64,000 bases of DNA from Desulfobacterales bacterium (lineage in GTDB: Bacteria > Desulfobacterota > Desulfobacteria > Desulfobacterales > SpSt-501), in NCBI GenBank assembly GCA_030834695.1, contig JAUQXK010000116.1, forward strand, positions 1 through 64,000, given 5' to 3'. The stretch's first letter is position 1. Each line of letters starts with the position of its first letter. The position numbers and the translations under genes are program-made. Below the pieces are notes generated by a model. That model was not told where the DNA came from, made no database searches, and saw only the letters and a list, made by a program, of their open reading frames with translations. This document shows, one piece after another, positions 52,133 to 61,630 of the stretch.

Positions 52133-53977
52133 ATGGCCATTATCCAGCCTGCCAGCCTGCAGGGACGTTTTACTCTGTTTTTAATTCTGCCCGTCACGGC
52201 ACTTCTGGTCGTCATGGGAGTGGCCGGTTTTTTCTACGCCCGCGACTTGCTGCTCGACCAATGGCGCGAGGCGGCGATTCTCAAGCTGCAGCGCGCCGCC
52301 CACCAAATGGACATGCACCTCGCCGGCATCAAGGAAGGCATCCGAATGTTCCATGAAACCTCCGGTGCCCAGTACGATGAATCCTTTCATGCCTGGGCCC
52401 TCGACCGGTTGAGCCGCCAGGAGGGGATCATCGATGTGAAGCTCGGTTGGAACCAGCGAAGAGACACTGCCGCTGCAGCGCCCGAAGCGGATCCTCACCT
52501 CCAAACCCCTGGACGAGGTTTCCGCAGCATGGGCAAAGCGTGGCGGCTCCGCCGGTTTCACAGCGCCAGCATCCGCGAAATCACGGCTCCGCGTTTCGAC
52601 GCCCGCGGGGAACACGGCACGGTGAGCATGATCTCGGAGCTCCTCGACGAACATGGGCAAACCATCGGGCAGCTCGAGGTCGTGGTCAATTTTGATTTTC
52701 TCTTCAAGCACGTGGTGGAGTCCGGGTGGTGGCAGAGCAACAAGGCCTTTCTCGTGGATGAACGCGGCCAGATTCTGGTCTGCACCAAGCCGGAGCGGCA
52801 GGGACGGATGGATGCCAGCGAAGACCCCCTTGAACGGGCGACCTTTGAAGCCATGTCGGCCAGCTCGCTGGGGACTGTTCGCGGCGAGGGCCATCCCCCG
52901 TCGGAGATCAGCGGCTTTTTACGGCTTGAGGAAGCCCCATGGTTTCTGGTGATGATCGCCCCCGGCCGGGACATCTTGGCCCCCATCATTCAGTTCCGAT
53001 GGATCTACTCCATCTTCGCCATCGGGTTCTTCGCTTTGATTGTGGCCCTGATCCGGTGGGTCACTGCACGATTGGCATCCGAGATCCGCGAGGTTTCGAC
53101 CGCAGCGTTGCGCCTCTCCCATGGAGAATTCGGCGCGCCCCTGCCGCAGAGACGCCGCGATGAGGTCGGCGAGCTGACCGGCAGTTTCAACTTGATGACG
53201 AGTCAGCTCCAGGAGCGGCTGCATCTGAAAGAGGCCTTGAGCCTGGCCATGGAGGTTCAGCAGAACCTGCTTCCCAGCGAGCCGCCGACGGTTCCAGGCC
53301 TTGACCTTGCCGGACGCAGTCTCTATTGCCAGGAAACCGGCGGCGATTATTTCGACTACATCCTCCGGCCCGGCCCGGCCGGCCGCCAGCAGCTGTGCGT
53401 CGCCGTGGGCGATGTGGTCGGCCATGGCATTTCGGCCGCCCTGCTGATGACCACCGTGCGCGCCCTGCTGCGCAGCCGCCTCGACCATCCGTGTTCGCTT
53501 ACCGAAGCGCTGAGCGACGTCAATCGGCTGCTGCACCGAGACACGGCCGACAGCGGCAGCTTCGTGACGCTATTCTTGCTGGAGGTGAATCCGACCGCCG
53601 GAAACCTCGAATGGGTCCGGGCCGGCCATGATCCGGCCCTGCTCTATTGCGCGGCAACCGATGCGCTTCAGGAACTGGGCGGGCCGGGTATGGCGCTTGG
53701 AGTGGACGAGGCCGGTTCGTACCGGAGCGGAAGGTTATCGGGCCTGGCCGCCGGGGATGTGGTATTGATCGGCACCGATGGCATCTGGGAAACCCAGAAC
53801 ATGGCGGCTGAGAAGTTCGGCAAGGAGCGCATTGGCGAGATTCTCCGGAACCATCACCGTCTGAGCGCCGCCGGCATCCTTCAGGCGATCCTCAGCGCCA
53901 TAGAGGGATTCCGCGGGAAGGGGCAACAGGAAGACGATATCACGCTGATGGTTATAAAAAAAGCGGTTAAGACCTAA
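52133..53977 (+). CDS. Membrane PP2C/SpoIIE-type serine phosphatase with periplasmic sensor and HAMP
   Basis: A 614-residue sensor phosphatase. A membrane helix (FTLFLILPVTALLVVMGVAGFF) precedes a periplasmic region of about 270 residues, a second helix (WIYSIFAIGFFALIVALIRW) and a HAMP linker (TAALRLSHGEFGAPLPQRRRDEVGEL). The C-terminal phosphatase has metal-site DLAGRSLYCQETGGDYFDY, AVGDVVGHGISAALLMTT and IGTDGIWETQN. It probably dephosphorylates an anti-sigma-factor antagonist in a partner-switching pathway, but no such genes are adjacent. ATG 52133 has GAGG at proper distance; GTG 52073 would give 634 residues. Its stop overlaps the converging lgt gene by 4 bases. Confidence 0.87.
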   Translation: MAIIQPASLQGRFTLFLILPVTALLVVMGVAGFFYARDLLLDQWREAAILKLQRAAHQMDMHLAGIKEGIRMFHETSGAQYDESFHAWALDRLSRQEGIIDVKLGWNQRRDTAAAAPEADPHLQTPGRGFRSMGKAWRLRRFHSASIREITAPRFDARGEHGTVSMISELLDEHGQTIGQLEVVVNFDFLFKHVVESGWWQSNKAFLVDERGQILVCTKPERQGRMDASEDPLERATFEAMSASSLGTVRGEGHPPSEISGFLRLEEAPWFLVMIAPGRDILAPIIQFRWIYSIFAIGFFALIVALIRWVTARLASEIREVSTAALRLSHGEFGAPLPQRRRDEVGELTGSFNLMTSQLQERLHLKEALSLAMEVQQNLLPSEPPTVPGLDLAGRSLYCQETGGDYFDYILRPGPAGRQQLCVAVGDVVGHGISAALLMTTVRALLRSRLDHPCSLTEALSDVNRLLHRDTADSGSFVTLFLLEVNPTAGNLEWVRAGHDPALLYCAATDALQELGGPGMALGVDEAGSYRSGRLSGLAAGDVVLIGTDGIWETQNMAAEKFGKERIGEILRNHHRLSAAGILQAILSAIEGFRGKGQQEDDITLMVIKKAVKT

Positions 53978-54846
53978 ACCCGGCGCCGGGCCGGCGATGG
54001 TTTTCCATCCGGGGCGCTGCGCCGCAAGCAGAAAAACAGAAAAGCCCCGGCGGCGATCATCGCCGCGCAGAGCAGCTGCCCCATCGAGAAGCCGCCCACC
54101 ACAAAACCGATGTGCGCATCCGGCTCCCGGTAGAACTCGATGAAAAACCTCACCACACCATATCCGATCAGATAAAAGGCCAGCATGGCACCCTGCGGCG
54201 CCCGTTGCTTGCGAATGGTCCACATCACGGCAAACAGGAAGAGCCCTTCGAGGAACGCCTCATAGAGCTGCGAGGGATGGCGCAGGGCCTTCTCCGGTGC
54301 GAGCGGGAAGTACATGCCGATCGGAGCGGCGGTGATTCGACCGTAAAGCTCGCCGTTGATAAAATTGCCCAGGCGGCCGAACGTATAGCCCAGCGGGATG
54401 CCCGGAATGTAAAGGTCGGCAATGTCGCGCAGGCAGATGCCGTTCTTGCGCGCGAAGAGCCATGCCGCGATGAGGATGCCGATGAGGCCGCCATGGTAGG
54501 ACATGCCGGAGATGCCGGTGAAGGTGATGCCGTTTGAAAACTCGAAGGGCAGAAAAATTTCAAGCGGGTGTTTTAAAAAATAGGCCAGGTTGTAGAACAC
54601 CACATACCCCAGCCGAGCCCCGACCATGAGCCCCAGAATGATGACCGTGGTCAGATCGTTGACCTGCTGGCGGGTGATGCGAAAGCGGTCCTCATGCTTC
54701 AGGCGGTAAAGCACCAGGCCATATGTTATAGCAAAGGCCACGAGGTACATCAGCCCGTAGTATTGCAGCTTGAAAGACCCGATCTGAAAAATAACCGGGC
54801 TGATGTGCTGCGGCAGATGCTGCCACCAGCTCCAAAAGCCTTCCAT
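53974..54846 (-). CDS. lgt: Prolipoprotein diacylglyceryl transferase
   Basis: A 290-residue membrane enzyme with about seven helices that attaches diacylglycerol to lipobox cysteines of prolipoproteins. The signature GRLGNFINGELYGR and the HGGLIG motif (GMSYHGGLIGILIA) are present, and REPDAHIGF near the C-terminus fits. It is convergent with the phosphatase gene, the two stops overlapping by 4 bases. ATG 54846; no strong RBS. Confidence 0.96.
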   Translation of the reverse strand: MEGFWSWWQHLPQHISPVIFQIGSFKLQYYGLMYLVAFAITYGLVLYRLKHEDRFRITRQQVNDLTTVIILGLMVGARLGYVVFYNLAYFLKHPLEIFLPFEFSNGITFTGISGMSYHGGLIGILIAAWLFARKNGICLRDIADLYIPGIPLGYTFGRLGNFINGELYGRITAAPIGMYFPLAPEKALRHPSQLYEAFLEGLFLFAVMWTIRKQRAPQGAMLAFYLIGYGVVRFFIEFYREPDAHIGFVVGGFSMGQLLCAAMIAAGAFLFFCLRRSAPDGKPSPARRRV

Positions 54847-55127
54847 CCGTTGTTACTCCGACACGTGATAGGTGCATCTTGATGCGAATACCAGGCCAGA
54901 CTCACCGGTCCGCGATCTTAGTGGCGCGGCCTGGAGATGTCAACCGGCGCTGAAACACCATCAAAGGAATCCACCTTGGAACGATTGGCGAAGTGTTTGA
55001 ATCTCGACTGAACTGACCGGGGCCGGGCGAAATCTGCCGCCGTCGGCCAGCTCCGTTACCGCCTGTCTTGCATTCCGTTTTTAAAAACGCTATGGGGTTT
55101 TAAATCCGAAAGGAACGCTGAGGCCCC

Positions 55128-56153
55128 GTGAGTTCTCCTGCAAGTAATGCTGCCCATCTGTTTCCGGTCACCGTCGAGCGTCTGAGCGAGCATTCCATTA
55201 AAATTTGTTGGAAGGAAACGACCGGAAGCACCGGTTTGTCGGTCTATCACGGCGACTCGCCCGAACGCATCCAGGCTGCTTCGCCGCTGGCGGAAGTGGC
55301 GGCGGGAAACTCGGTGACACTGTCCGGCCTGGCTGCGGACAGCCCACATTTTTTCAAGCTGGTTACCGCCGATGGCGCTGCGGCACTGGTTGGCGAGCGC
55401 CGCCCGCTCGTGGAAGGGGCTCCCAATCTTCGAGATCTCGGCGGATACGAGGCCCGCGACGGCCGACGGGTGAAGTGGGGACGCATCTTTCGATCGAGCA
55501 ATCTCGGGCGCTTGACGGACAGGGGCCTCGCTCAGATCAAGCGCCTGGGAATCCGCCTGGTCTGCGACTTCCGCACCGAGGCCGAGGCGCACAAGCAACC
55601 CAACCGGTTCCCGGACTCGCCGGCCGTCAATTATGTACGGCTTCCCATCCAGCACGGCGAATTCGAGCCCACATCTGTTTTCGAACGCATCAAGAAGGGC
55701 GATTACGACTGGATCTCTGAAGACTTCATGATTCGGGGCTATGTCGACAGTTTGGAGGGTTATCCGGAAGTGTGGGCCCGTTTTTTCCAGCTTCTGGTCG
55801 AGCCCCGCCAGCGGCCGCTACTTTTCCATTGTACTGGCGGAAAAGATCGGACCGGTGCCGCCGCCGCCCTGGTCCTGCTGGCGCTGGGCGTACCTCCGGA
55901 AACGGTGATCGCCGATTACGGCCTGTCCGACGGGTACAACTCCGATGTGCGCCGGACCATCTACGAGCATCTGCGGCCCTTCAGCGTGGACCTCGAGAAG
56001 GTGGAGCCGTATTTCACAGCCCCGGAAAGCCGCCTCCGCGCACTTCTGAAACACGTCAACGGCCGTTACGGCTCGGCCGTCAACTATTTGGTGACGCGGG
56101 CAGGGGTCAGCGCCGAAACGATTGCGCGATTGGAAGCTGATCTGCTGGAATGA
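55128..56153 (+). CDS. Tyrosine/serine protein phosphatase-like protein with N-terminal beta domain
   Basis: A 341-residue protein. Residues 1-85 form a beta-rich, fibronectin-III-like segment (VTVERLSEHSIKICWKE...). The rest is a PTP-like phosphatase of the Y_phosphatase3 family: APNLRDLGGYEARDGRRVKWGRIFRS, DFRTEAEA, and the P-loop FHCTGGKDRTGAAAALVL, with the catalytic Cys and Arg. It may act on phosphotyrosine or phosphoinositide substrates. GTG 55128 is the assigned start, with GAGG just upstream. No signal peptide is obvious. The 281 bases before it (54847-55127) hold no gene. Confidence 0.85.
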   Translation: MSSPASNAAHLFPVTVERLSEHSIKICWKETTGSTGLSVYHGDSPERIQAASPLAEVAAGNSVTLSGLAADSPHFFKLVTADGAAALVGERRPLVEGAPNLRDLGGYEARDGRRVKWGRIFRSSNLGRLTDRGLAQIKRLGIRLVCDFRTEAEAHKQPNRFPDSPAVNYVRLPIQHGEFEPTSVFERIKKGDYDWISEDFMIRGYVDSLEGYPEVWARFFQLLVEPRQRPLLFHCTGGKDRTGAAAALVLLALGVPPETVIADYGLSDGYNSDVRRTIYEHLRPFSVDLEKVEPYFTAPESRLRALLKHVNGRYGSAVNYLVTRAGVSAETIARLEADLLE

Positions 56154-56163
56154 AATGGCTTGC

Positions 56164-57267
56164 TCAGGAAGCGAAGGGGCCGCTGACGACCCGGTTGCGC
56201 CCCTTATTCTTAGCCCGATAGAGATGCTCATCCGCCCGCTTGAGCAGAGCCTCCGTCTGAAGGTTTTTAGGGAGTTGCCCGGCGCTGAACCCCACCACGC
56301 CGAAACTCGCCGTAATGCGGATGGTCTCCCCTTGCCACTCGAACGATTTGCCGGCGATATGCATCCGCAGGCGCTCCGCCAGCCGCTCGGCGTTTTCCAA
56401 CGTGGTTTCCGGCAGCACCAGCAGGAATTCCTCCCCGCCATAGCGCGCCAGCCAGTCCGAGTCGATGCGGATCAGCTCGTTCAAGGATTTGACAAACTCC
56501 TTAAGCACCCGGTCGCCGCATTGATGCCCGCAAGAGTCGTTGATGGTTTTAAAGTGGTCGAGATCGCACAAGGCGAGGGACAGCGCGCGCCGGTAGCGCA
56601 GGGCCCGACGAATTTCCCGCGGCAGCTGATCATTCATGTAGCCGCGGTTGAAACAACCGGTAAGGGCGTCGCGCTGGGACAAGTAAATGATCTTCGCGTT
56701 GGCCTGTTCGAGGGATTCCTTGTCCTTGCGCAACTTGTCGTAGAGAATCGAGTTCTCCATGACCAGGGAGCATTGCCGGCCCAGGACCGATAAGAGGCGC
56801 ATGTTCTCCTGGGTTACCAGGCTCTCCTGGAAAGGGGTGAGCACCATGACCATGCCAAGCGTCCGCTTGACGGTGGCCAGCGGCAACATCACCATCGACC
56901 GTTCGTGCCGGAATACCAGGGAAGGGGTGAACGATGGCTGGCGGCGCTTCAGGATGACGGGAAAGGTCCCGACTTCAATTTGGGCGTCGATCTCTTTTTG
57001 AAACTCCGCCTTGAGAGACTCGGGAGCGGCATGGGTCAGCACAAATTCCTGCGTGTTCTCGTCCACCGTGAACAGCGCAGAGCTTTCAATCTCGATCAGG
57101 TTCTGGGCGTCTCTCAGAAACGCCTCCCAGATCCGCGAAATGCTGGCGGGAAATTCGATGGTATCCTGGAATTGGGCCAGCTGCTCGATTTTTTCGGCCA
57201 GTTCGATGAGCGCAGTGGGATTTAGGTTCATGGCGTAGAGGTCGGTCCGATTTGAAAATTGAAGCAT
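56164..57267 (-). CDS. GAF-GGDEF diguanylate cyclase
   Basis: A 367-residue protein. Residues about 20-180 are a GAF-like sensor domain; residues 200-360 are a GGDEF domain with ARYGGEEFLLVLPE, the catalytic GGEEF form, so cyclic di-GMP synthesis is expected. The RxxD inhibitory site is absent (the place reads IDSD), so product inhibition may be weak. A long in-frame start at ATG 57267 is used; AGGAGG is about 15 bases upstream. An ATG at 57231 is possible. Divergent from lutA. Confidence 0.88.
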   Translation of the reverse strand: MLQFSNRTDLYAMNLNPTALIELAEKIEQLAQFQDTIEFPASISRIWEAFLRDAQNLIEIESSALFTVDENTQEFVLTHAAPESLKAEFQKEIDAQIEVGTFPVILKRRQPSFTPSLVFRHERSMVMLPLATVKRTLGMVMVLTPFQESLVTQENMRLLSVLGRQCSLVMENSILYDKLRKDKESLEQANAKIIYLSQRDALTGCFNRGYMNDQLPREIRRALRYRRALSLALCDLDHFKTINDSCGHQCGDRVLKEFVKSLNELIRIDSDWLARYGGEEFLLVLPETTLENAERLAERLRMHIAGKSFEWQGETIRITASFGVVGFSAGQLPKNLQTEALLKRADEHLYRAKNKGRNRVVSGPFAS

Positions 57268-57410
57268 CTTAACATAGTGCCGCCTCCTAAGAAAGACTGA
57301 GGTTCAGCTTATATCAGCAAGCCCGGTCTGCGTATAGACCTGGATTTTTCGGGTAAAACAGGATAATTGTCACTTCCTTTGTTCGCACGCGATAGAATAG
57401 CGGGACCAAG

Positions 57411-58142
57411 ATGGGAACCCAAAAAATCACGTTGTTCATTCAATGCCTGGTTGATACGGTGTGGCCCCATGTGGCCGAAGCCATGGTCCGTGTATTGGAG
57501 GATCTCGGCCTGACGCTCGACTGCCCCACGGATCAAACCTGCTGCGGCCAGCCGGCTTTCAATTCCGGTTTTCAGCGAGAGGCGCGGGTGGCCGCCCGGC
57601 GGTTCATCGAGATATTCGAAAACGCCGGAACCATCGTTTCGCCTTCAGGATCCTGCGTGCACATGGTGCGACATCATTACGCCGAGCTGTTCAAGGATGA
57701 GCCGCAATGGCGCGAGCGAGCGGAACGAATCGCCGCCCGCACTTACGAGCTCACCGAGTTTCTGGTCGATGTACTGAAGGTGGAGGAAGTGGGCGCAAGC
57801 TACCCCGGCCGGGTGACCTATCACGATTCCTGCCACCTGCTGCGCGGCATCCGGGTCAAGGAGCAGCCCCGCCGCTTGCTGCGCAGAGTAAAAGGTCTCG
57901 ACCTGGTGGAGATGAAAAATTCGGACTATTGCTGCGGGTTCGGCGGCGCCTTCGCGGTCAAATACCCGGATATCTCCGCCGCCATGGTCAACGACAAGGT
58001 CGATCATATCGTCAACTCCGGCGCGGATACCGTAGTTGGCTGCGACACGGGCTGCCTGCTCAACATTGCCGGTGCCGTCAGCCGCCGGGGGCTGTCCATA
58101 AAAACGATGCACATTGCGGAGGTTCTCGCACAGCGGCTATAG
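57411..58142 (+). CDS. lutA: Lactate utilisation protein LutA (CCG-domain Fe-S oxidoreductase)
   Basis: A 243-residue protein with two CCG domains: TDQTCCGQPAFNSGF and NSDYCCGFGGAFAVKYP, which bind unusual Fe-S clusters as in HdrB and GlpC. With LutB and LutC it oxidises L-lactate to pyruvate. ATG 57411 begins the operon; lutB follows 69 bases after the stop. Confidence 0.93.
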   Translation: MGTQKITLFIQCLVDTVWPHVAEAMVRVLEDLGLTLDCPTDQTCCGQPAFNSGFQREARVAARRFIEIFENAGTIVSPSGSCVHMVRHHYAELFKDEPQWRERAERIAARTYELTEFLVDVLKVEEVGASYPGRVTYHDSCHLLRGIRVKEQPRRLLRRVKGLDLVEMKNSDYCCGFGGAFAVKYPDISAAMVNDKVDHIVNSGADTVVGCDTGCLLNIAGAVSRRGLSIKTMHIAEVLAQRL

Positions 58143-58211
58143 CCGGTAATCAAACTGGAAGCGATCCAGCCGAACCCTTGTACCCTCGACCCCTGGGGCC
58201 TATATTCAGCC

Positions 58212-59645
58212 ATGTCCGACATCAGCACTGAAAAATATGTAGAAGAGGCCAAGCGCGGCATCGCCAACACGGTGCTGCAGAAGGCGCTCGTCGGATTGCA
58301 GGACCGCTTCGGCCGGGGGACGGCGGAGGCCTACCGGCGGCTGCCCGAAGGGCCGGATCTGCGCCTCAAGGCGCACGAGATTCGGGAGAAAGCCATCGCC
58401 CACCTCGATGTGCTCCTGGAAATACTGGCGGCCAAGATCCGCGCCAGCGGCGGTTACGTCTATTTTGCCGAAACCGCCCAAGCGGCCGTCGACTACTGCC
58501 TCGCGGTGGCCCGGCGCAACAACGTGCGCCTGGTTGTAAAAGGCAAGTCCATGGTGTCGGAGGAGATCGGTTTAAATCCGGCGCTGGAAGCGGCCGGAAT
58601 CGAGGTGGTCGAAACCGATCTGGGCGAATACATCATCCAACTCGCCGGAGAGACCCCTTCGCACATCATCGCTCCGGCCATCCATAAGAATCGCCAGGAC
58701 ATCGCCGACCTGTTCGTTCAAAAACTCGGCATCCGCCGCACCACCGATCCGCCCGCTCTGACCCAGGCCGCCCGCAAGGCCCTGCGCGAGAAATTCCTGG
58801 CGGCCGACATGGGAACCTCCGGCGTCAACATGGCCTGCGCCGAGACCGGCCATATCACCACCGTTTCCAATGAGGGCAACATTCGCATGGCCACCACCAT
58901 GCCGCGGGTCCACGTGGCCCTCATGGGGATGGAGCGCATCGTGGCGCGGCTGGACGAGTACGAGATCATCCTGAGGCTGCTGTGCCGGGGCGCGGCCGCC
59001 CAGACCATGGGCACCTACGCGAGCTATATCGGCGGGCCCCGTCGACCCGGTGAATCGGACGGCCCCGACGAATTCCATCTGGTCGTGATCGACAACGGCC
59101 GCCGCCGGATCCTGGCCGACCCGCAGTTCCGCGAGATGCTGTGCTGCATCCGCTGCGCCGCCTGCCTCAACGTCTGCCCGGTTTACGGCAAGATCGGCGG
59201 GCATTCCTACGGGTTCGCCTATTCGGGGCCGGTCGGAGCGGTGGTGACGCCGCTGCTCACGGGGATCAACCGCGCCAAGGACCTGTGCTGCGGCGAGACC
59301 CTCTGCGGCGCCTGCAAGGACGCCTGCTCGATGAACATCGATCTGCCGCGCATGCTGCTCGCCCTGCGGGAGAAGTTGGCCTACGGCGATGCAGACTGGC
59401 AGGTCGAACCGGCCAGCCGCGCCGAGGGCCTGGCCTACCGCGGCTGGTCATGGCTTATCCGCAACCGTCGGATCTACGAGCTCGGACTCAAGCTGGCGGC
59501 TGCGGGGCAGCAGCTGCTGCCGCAGAAAAAGGGCATGCTCCGCCGGCTCCCTCCGCCGGTTCAGGGTTGGACTCAGAGCCGCGACCTGCACCCGCTGGCG
59601 GAAGAGACGTTCATGGAACGGTGGCGGAGAACGAGAAAAGGATGA
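58212..59645 (+). CDS. lutB: Lactate utilisation protein LutB (Fe-S protein)
   Basis: A 477-residue protein. The N-terminal LUD domain includes YVYFAETAQAAVDYCLAVAR, KGKSMVSEEIGLN and MACAETGHITTVSNEGNIR. Ferredoxin-like cluster motifs follow: CIRCAACLNVCPVYG and CCGETLCGACKDACSMNIDLPR. It passes electrons from lactate within the LutABC complex. ATG 58212 follows lutA; lutC follows. The C-terminal tail is Arg/Pro-rich. Confidence 0.95.
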   Translation: MSDISTEKYVEEAKRGIANTVLQKALVGLQDRFGRGTAEAYRRLPEGPDLRLKAHEIREKAIAHLDVLLEILAAKIRASGGYVYFAETAQAAVDYCLAVARRNNVRLVVKGKSMVSEEIGLNPALEAAGIEVVETDLGEYIIQLAGETPSHIIAPAIHKNRQDIADLFVQKLGIRRTTDPPALTQAARKALREKFLAADMGTSGVNMACAETGHITTVSNEGNIRMATTMPRVHVALMGMERIVARLDEYEIILRLLCRGAAAQTMGTYASYIGGPRRPGESDGPDEFHLVVIDNGRRRILADPQFREMLCCIRCAACLNVCPVYGKIGGHSYGFAYSGPVGAVVTPLLTGINRAKDLCCGETLCGACKDACSMNIDLPRMLLALREKLAYGDADWQVEPASRAEGLAYRGWSWLIRNRRIYELGLKLAAAGQQLLPQKKGMLRRLPPPVQGWTQSRDLHPLAEETFMERWRRTRKG

Positions 59646-59673
59646 AGATGCCGGATACGGGATGCGTGAGAAG

Positions 59674-60453
59674 ATGAAAACCCCGGACCAGACCCAATTT
59701 ATTCGGCGCATCCGCACCGCGCTGGGCCACGCGCCGGATGTCACCCGTGAGGCCAGGCACCTGTTCGCCGAGAGCCCGTCGGATGAAGACCTGCAGCTGC
59801 AGGAGCGCATCCATCGGCGCGCGGCGGAAGACCGCCAGGCTTTGCTGGAGCGGCTGATCGAGGCCGGAAAGCCCATCAACCTTAACGTGACGGCACTTCC
59901 GGACGTGGCCTATGCCACTGCCGCCATCCTCCGGCTGGCTGCCGAAAAAAAACCGGAATGGGGGGAGGCCAAGAGCATTGCGGCCTGGCGGCATCCGCTG
60001 ATCGATCGCCTCAATCTCGTCGAGGCGCTTGACCGGTTGCAGATCCCGGTGCATCTAACGGGCCCGATCCCGGTCGATGCCGGCCGTGCATTCGACCAGG
60101 CAGAACGCGAGCGCCAGCGCGCCGAGATCATCGCGTCTTTCATCGGGGTAACGTCGGCCGATTTCTGTCTGGCCGACACCGCGACGCTGGTCATGCGCAC
60201 CCGCCCCGGCCAGCCGCGCTCCGCGGCCCTGGTGCCCTCCATCCACATCGCCGTCATCCATTGGGACCAGATCCTCGCCGACATGAAGGAGCTCTTCGCG
60301 CTGCTGCGCTGGGACGAGCGCTATCGGCCGGAGGGGCTTTCCAGCTACATGTCCTTCATCTCCGGCCCCAGCAAGACCGCCGACATCGAAGCCACCATGG
60401 TCCACGGCGCCCACGGCCCGCGGGAAGTCCACCTCTTCGTTGTCACGGAATAA
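59674..60453 (+). CDS. lutC: Lactate utilisation protein LutC
   Basis: A 259-residue LUD-domain protein. Characteristic blocks are ADFCLADTATLVMRT and LSSYMSFISGPSKTADIE, with HGAHGPREVHLFVV at the end. It is the third component of the LutABC lactate-oxidising complex. ATG 59674 is preferred; ATG 59662 (4 more residues) is possible, and RBS is weak for both. The gap after lutB contains a short dispersed repeat (59647-59664). Confidence 0.92.
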   Translation: MKTPDQTQFIRRIRTALGHAPDVTREARHLFAESPSDEDLQLQERIHRRAAEDRQALLERLIEAGKPINLNVTALPDVAYATAAILRLAAEKKPEWGEAKSIAAWRHPLIDRLNLVEALDRLQIPVHLTGPIPVDAGRAFDQAERERQRAEIIASFIGVTSADFCLADTATLVMRTRPGQPRSAALVPSIHIAVIHWDQILADMKELFALLRWDERYRPEGLSSYMSFISGPSKTADIEATMVHGAHGPREVHLFVVTE

Positions 60454-60578
60454 CCGCAGCCGCTCCCATTAGCCGCCGCCCGCAACCGACATGGAGCATT
60501 TTTCAAGCGCCTCGCTTTGCGGGCTGGAAATGGATGACAAGAGTGGCGACGAGATCAGCTGGATGCGGAGATTGTTTC

Positions 60579-61439
60579 CTACACGGCGACCAGGCTCGCC
60601 TCCCATCCCAACATCGCCTTTTTGCGCGCCGGGCCGCCGCCGTAGTTGCCGAACTCAGCGGTCTTACGGACGACCCGGTGACAGGGGATGACGAAAGAGA
60701 CCGGGTTCTTGCCGACGGCGTTCCCGACGGCCCGCACGGCCTTTGGCAAGCCGATGTAAAGTGCGATGTCCTCATAGGTCACCACAGTGCCGACCGGAAT
60801 CTTCAGCAGGGCCTCCCAGACCTTGATCTGGAAGTTGGTGCCCTTGACCAGAACGGGCAAGGGGCTTGAACGGTTCCACATGGCCGGGTCATAGATCCGC
60901 GCGATCAGCGGGCGGGTCCGGTTACCGTCCTCGACGATGCGGGCGTTCTTCCAGGCGGCCGTGAACTCGGCGATCAGCGCCTGCCGGTTGCCGTTGCGTA
61001 TGAATGAAAGCCAGCAGATCCCGCGCTCGGTCCGGGCGATCAGGCATTCGCCGAAGGGGCTGCGGTGCCACCCATAGGTGATGGTCAGTCCCTTGCCTCC
61101 GGCCTTGAACTCGCCGGGGGTCACCGCCTCGCAGCTCACAAAGAGATCGTGCAGGCGTCCGGGGCTGGACAGCCCCGCGTCATAGGCGGCATCCAGCAGG
61201 CTGGTGGGCCGTGCGAGAAGGGCCTTGACGTATTCCTTGGTGAGGAACTGCAGGAACCGTTTGGGGCTGATGCCGACCCAGCGGCTGAACAGACGCTGGA
61301 AGTGAAACTCGCTCAGACCGACGTGGTCGGCGATTTCCTTCAGTTCCGGCTGTCGGTCGAAGTGGGTTTCGATGTACTTGATGGCTTTCTCGATGCGCTC
61401 ATAATCGCGGCATGCGCTCAAATAGTCGGCCGGTTTCAT
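60579..61439 (-). CDS. AraC HTH - O6-alkylguanine-DNA alkyltransferase fusion (Ada-like)
   Basis: A 286-residue fusion. Residues 1-110 form an AraC-type helix-turn-helix (ELKEIADHVGLSEFHFQRLFSRW, LDAAYDAGLSSPGRLHDLF). The C-terminal part is an MGMT/Ogt domain with active-site IPCHRVV and the flanking motif FGNYGGG. It repairs O6-methylguanine by transferring the methyl to its own Cys. Unlike E. coli Ada it lacks the N-terminal zinc-Cys domain that repairs phosphotriesters and triggers induction. ATG 61439 has AAGGAGG upstream. Confidence 0.92.
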   Translation of the reverse strand: MKPADYLSACRDYERIEKAIKYIETHFDRQPELKEIADHVGLSEFHFQRLFSRWVGISPKRFLQFLTKEYVKALLARPTSLLDAAYDAGLSSPGRLHDLFVSCEAVTPGEFKAGGKGLTITYGWHRSPFGECLIARTERGICWLSFIRNGNRQALIAEFTAAWKNARIVEDGNRTRPLIARIYDPAMWNRSSPLPVLVKGTNFQIKVWEALLKIPVGTVVTYEDIALYIGLPKAVRAVGNAVGKNPVSFVIPCHRVVRKTAEFGNYGGGPARKKAMLGWEASLVAV

Positions 61440-61630
61440 GGTTGATGCCTCCTTGAGTGAGATCGGTGCCAGGACCGTGCTCCATTCAGGCCCGACTATA
61501 TACGCCCCGATCACATCGCGCCACCCGTTTCTTGCGATCAAACCGGCCCCGGCCATTTTGATCGTGGAGGGCCGAAATGCTATAGACTGACTGATTGAGA
61601 TTCTCGAACCCAATTCGGTGAGGTTCATGC

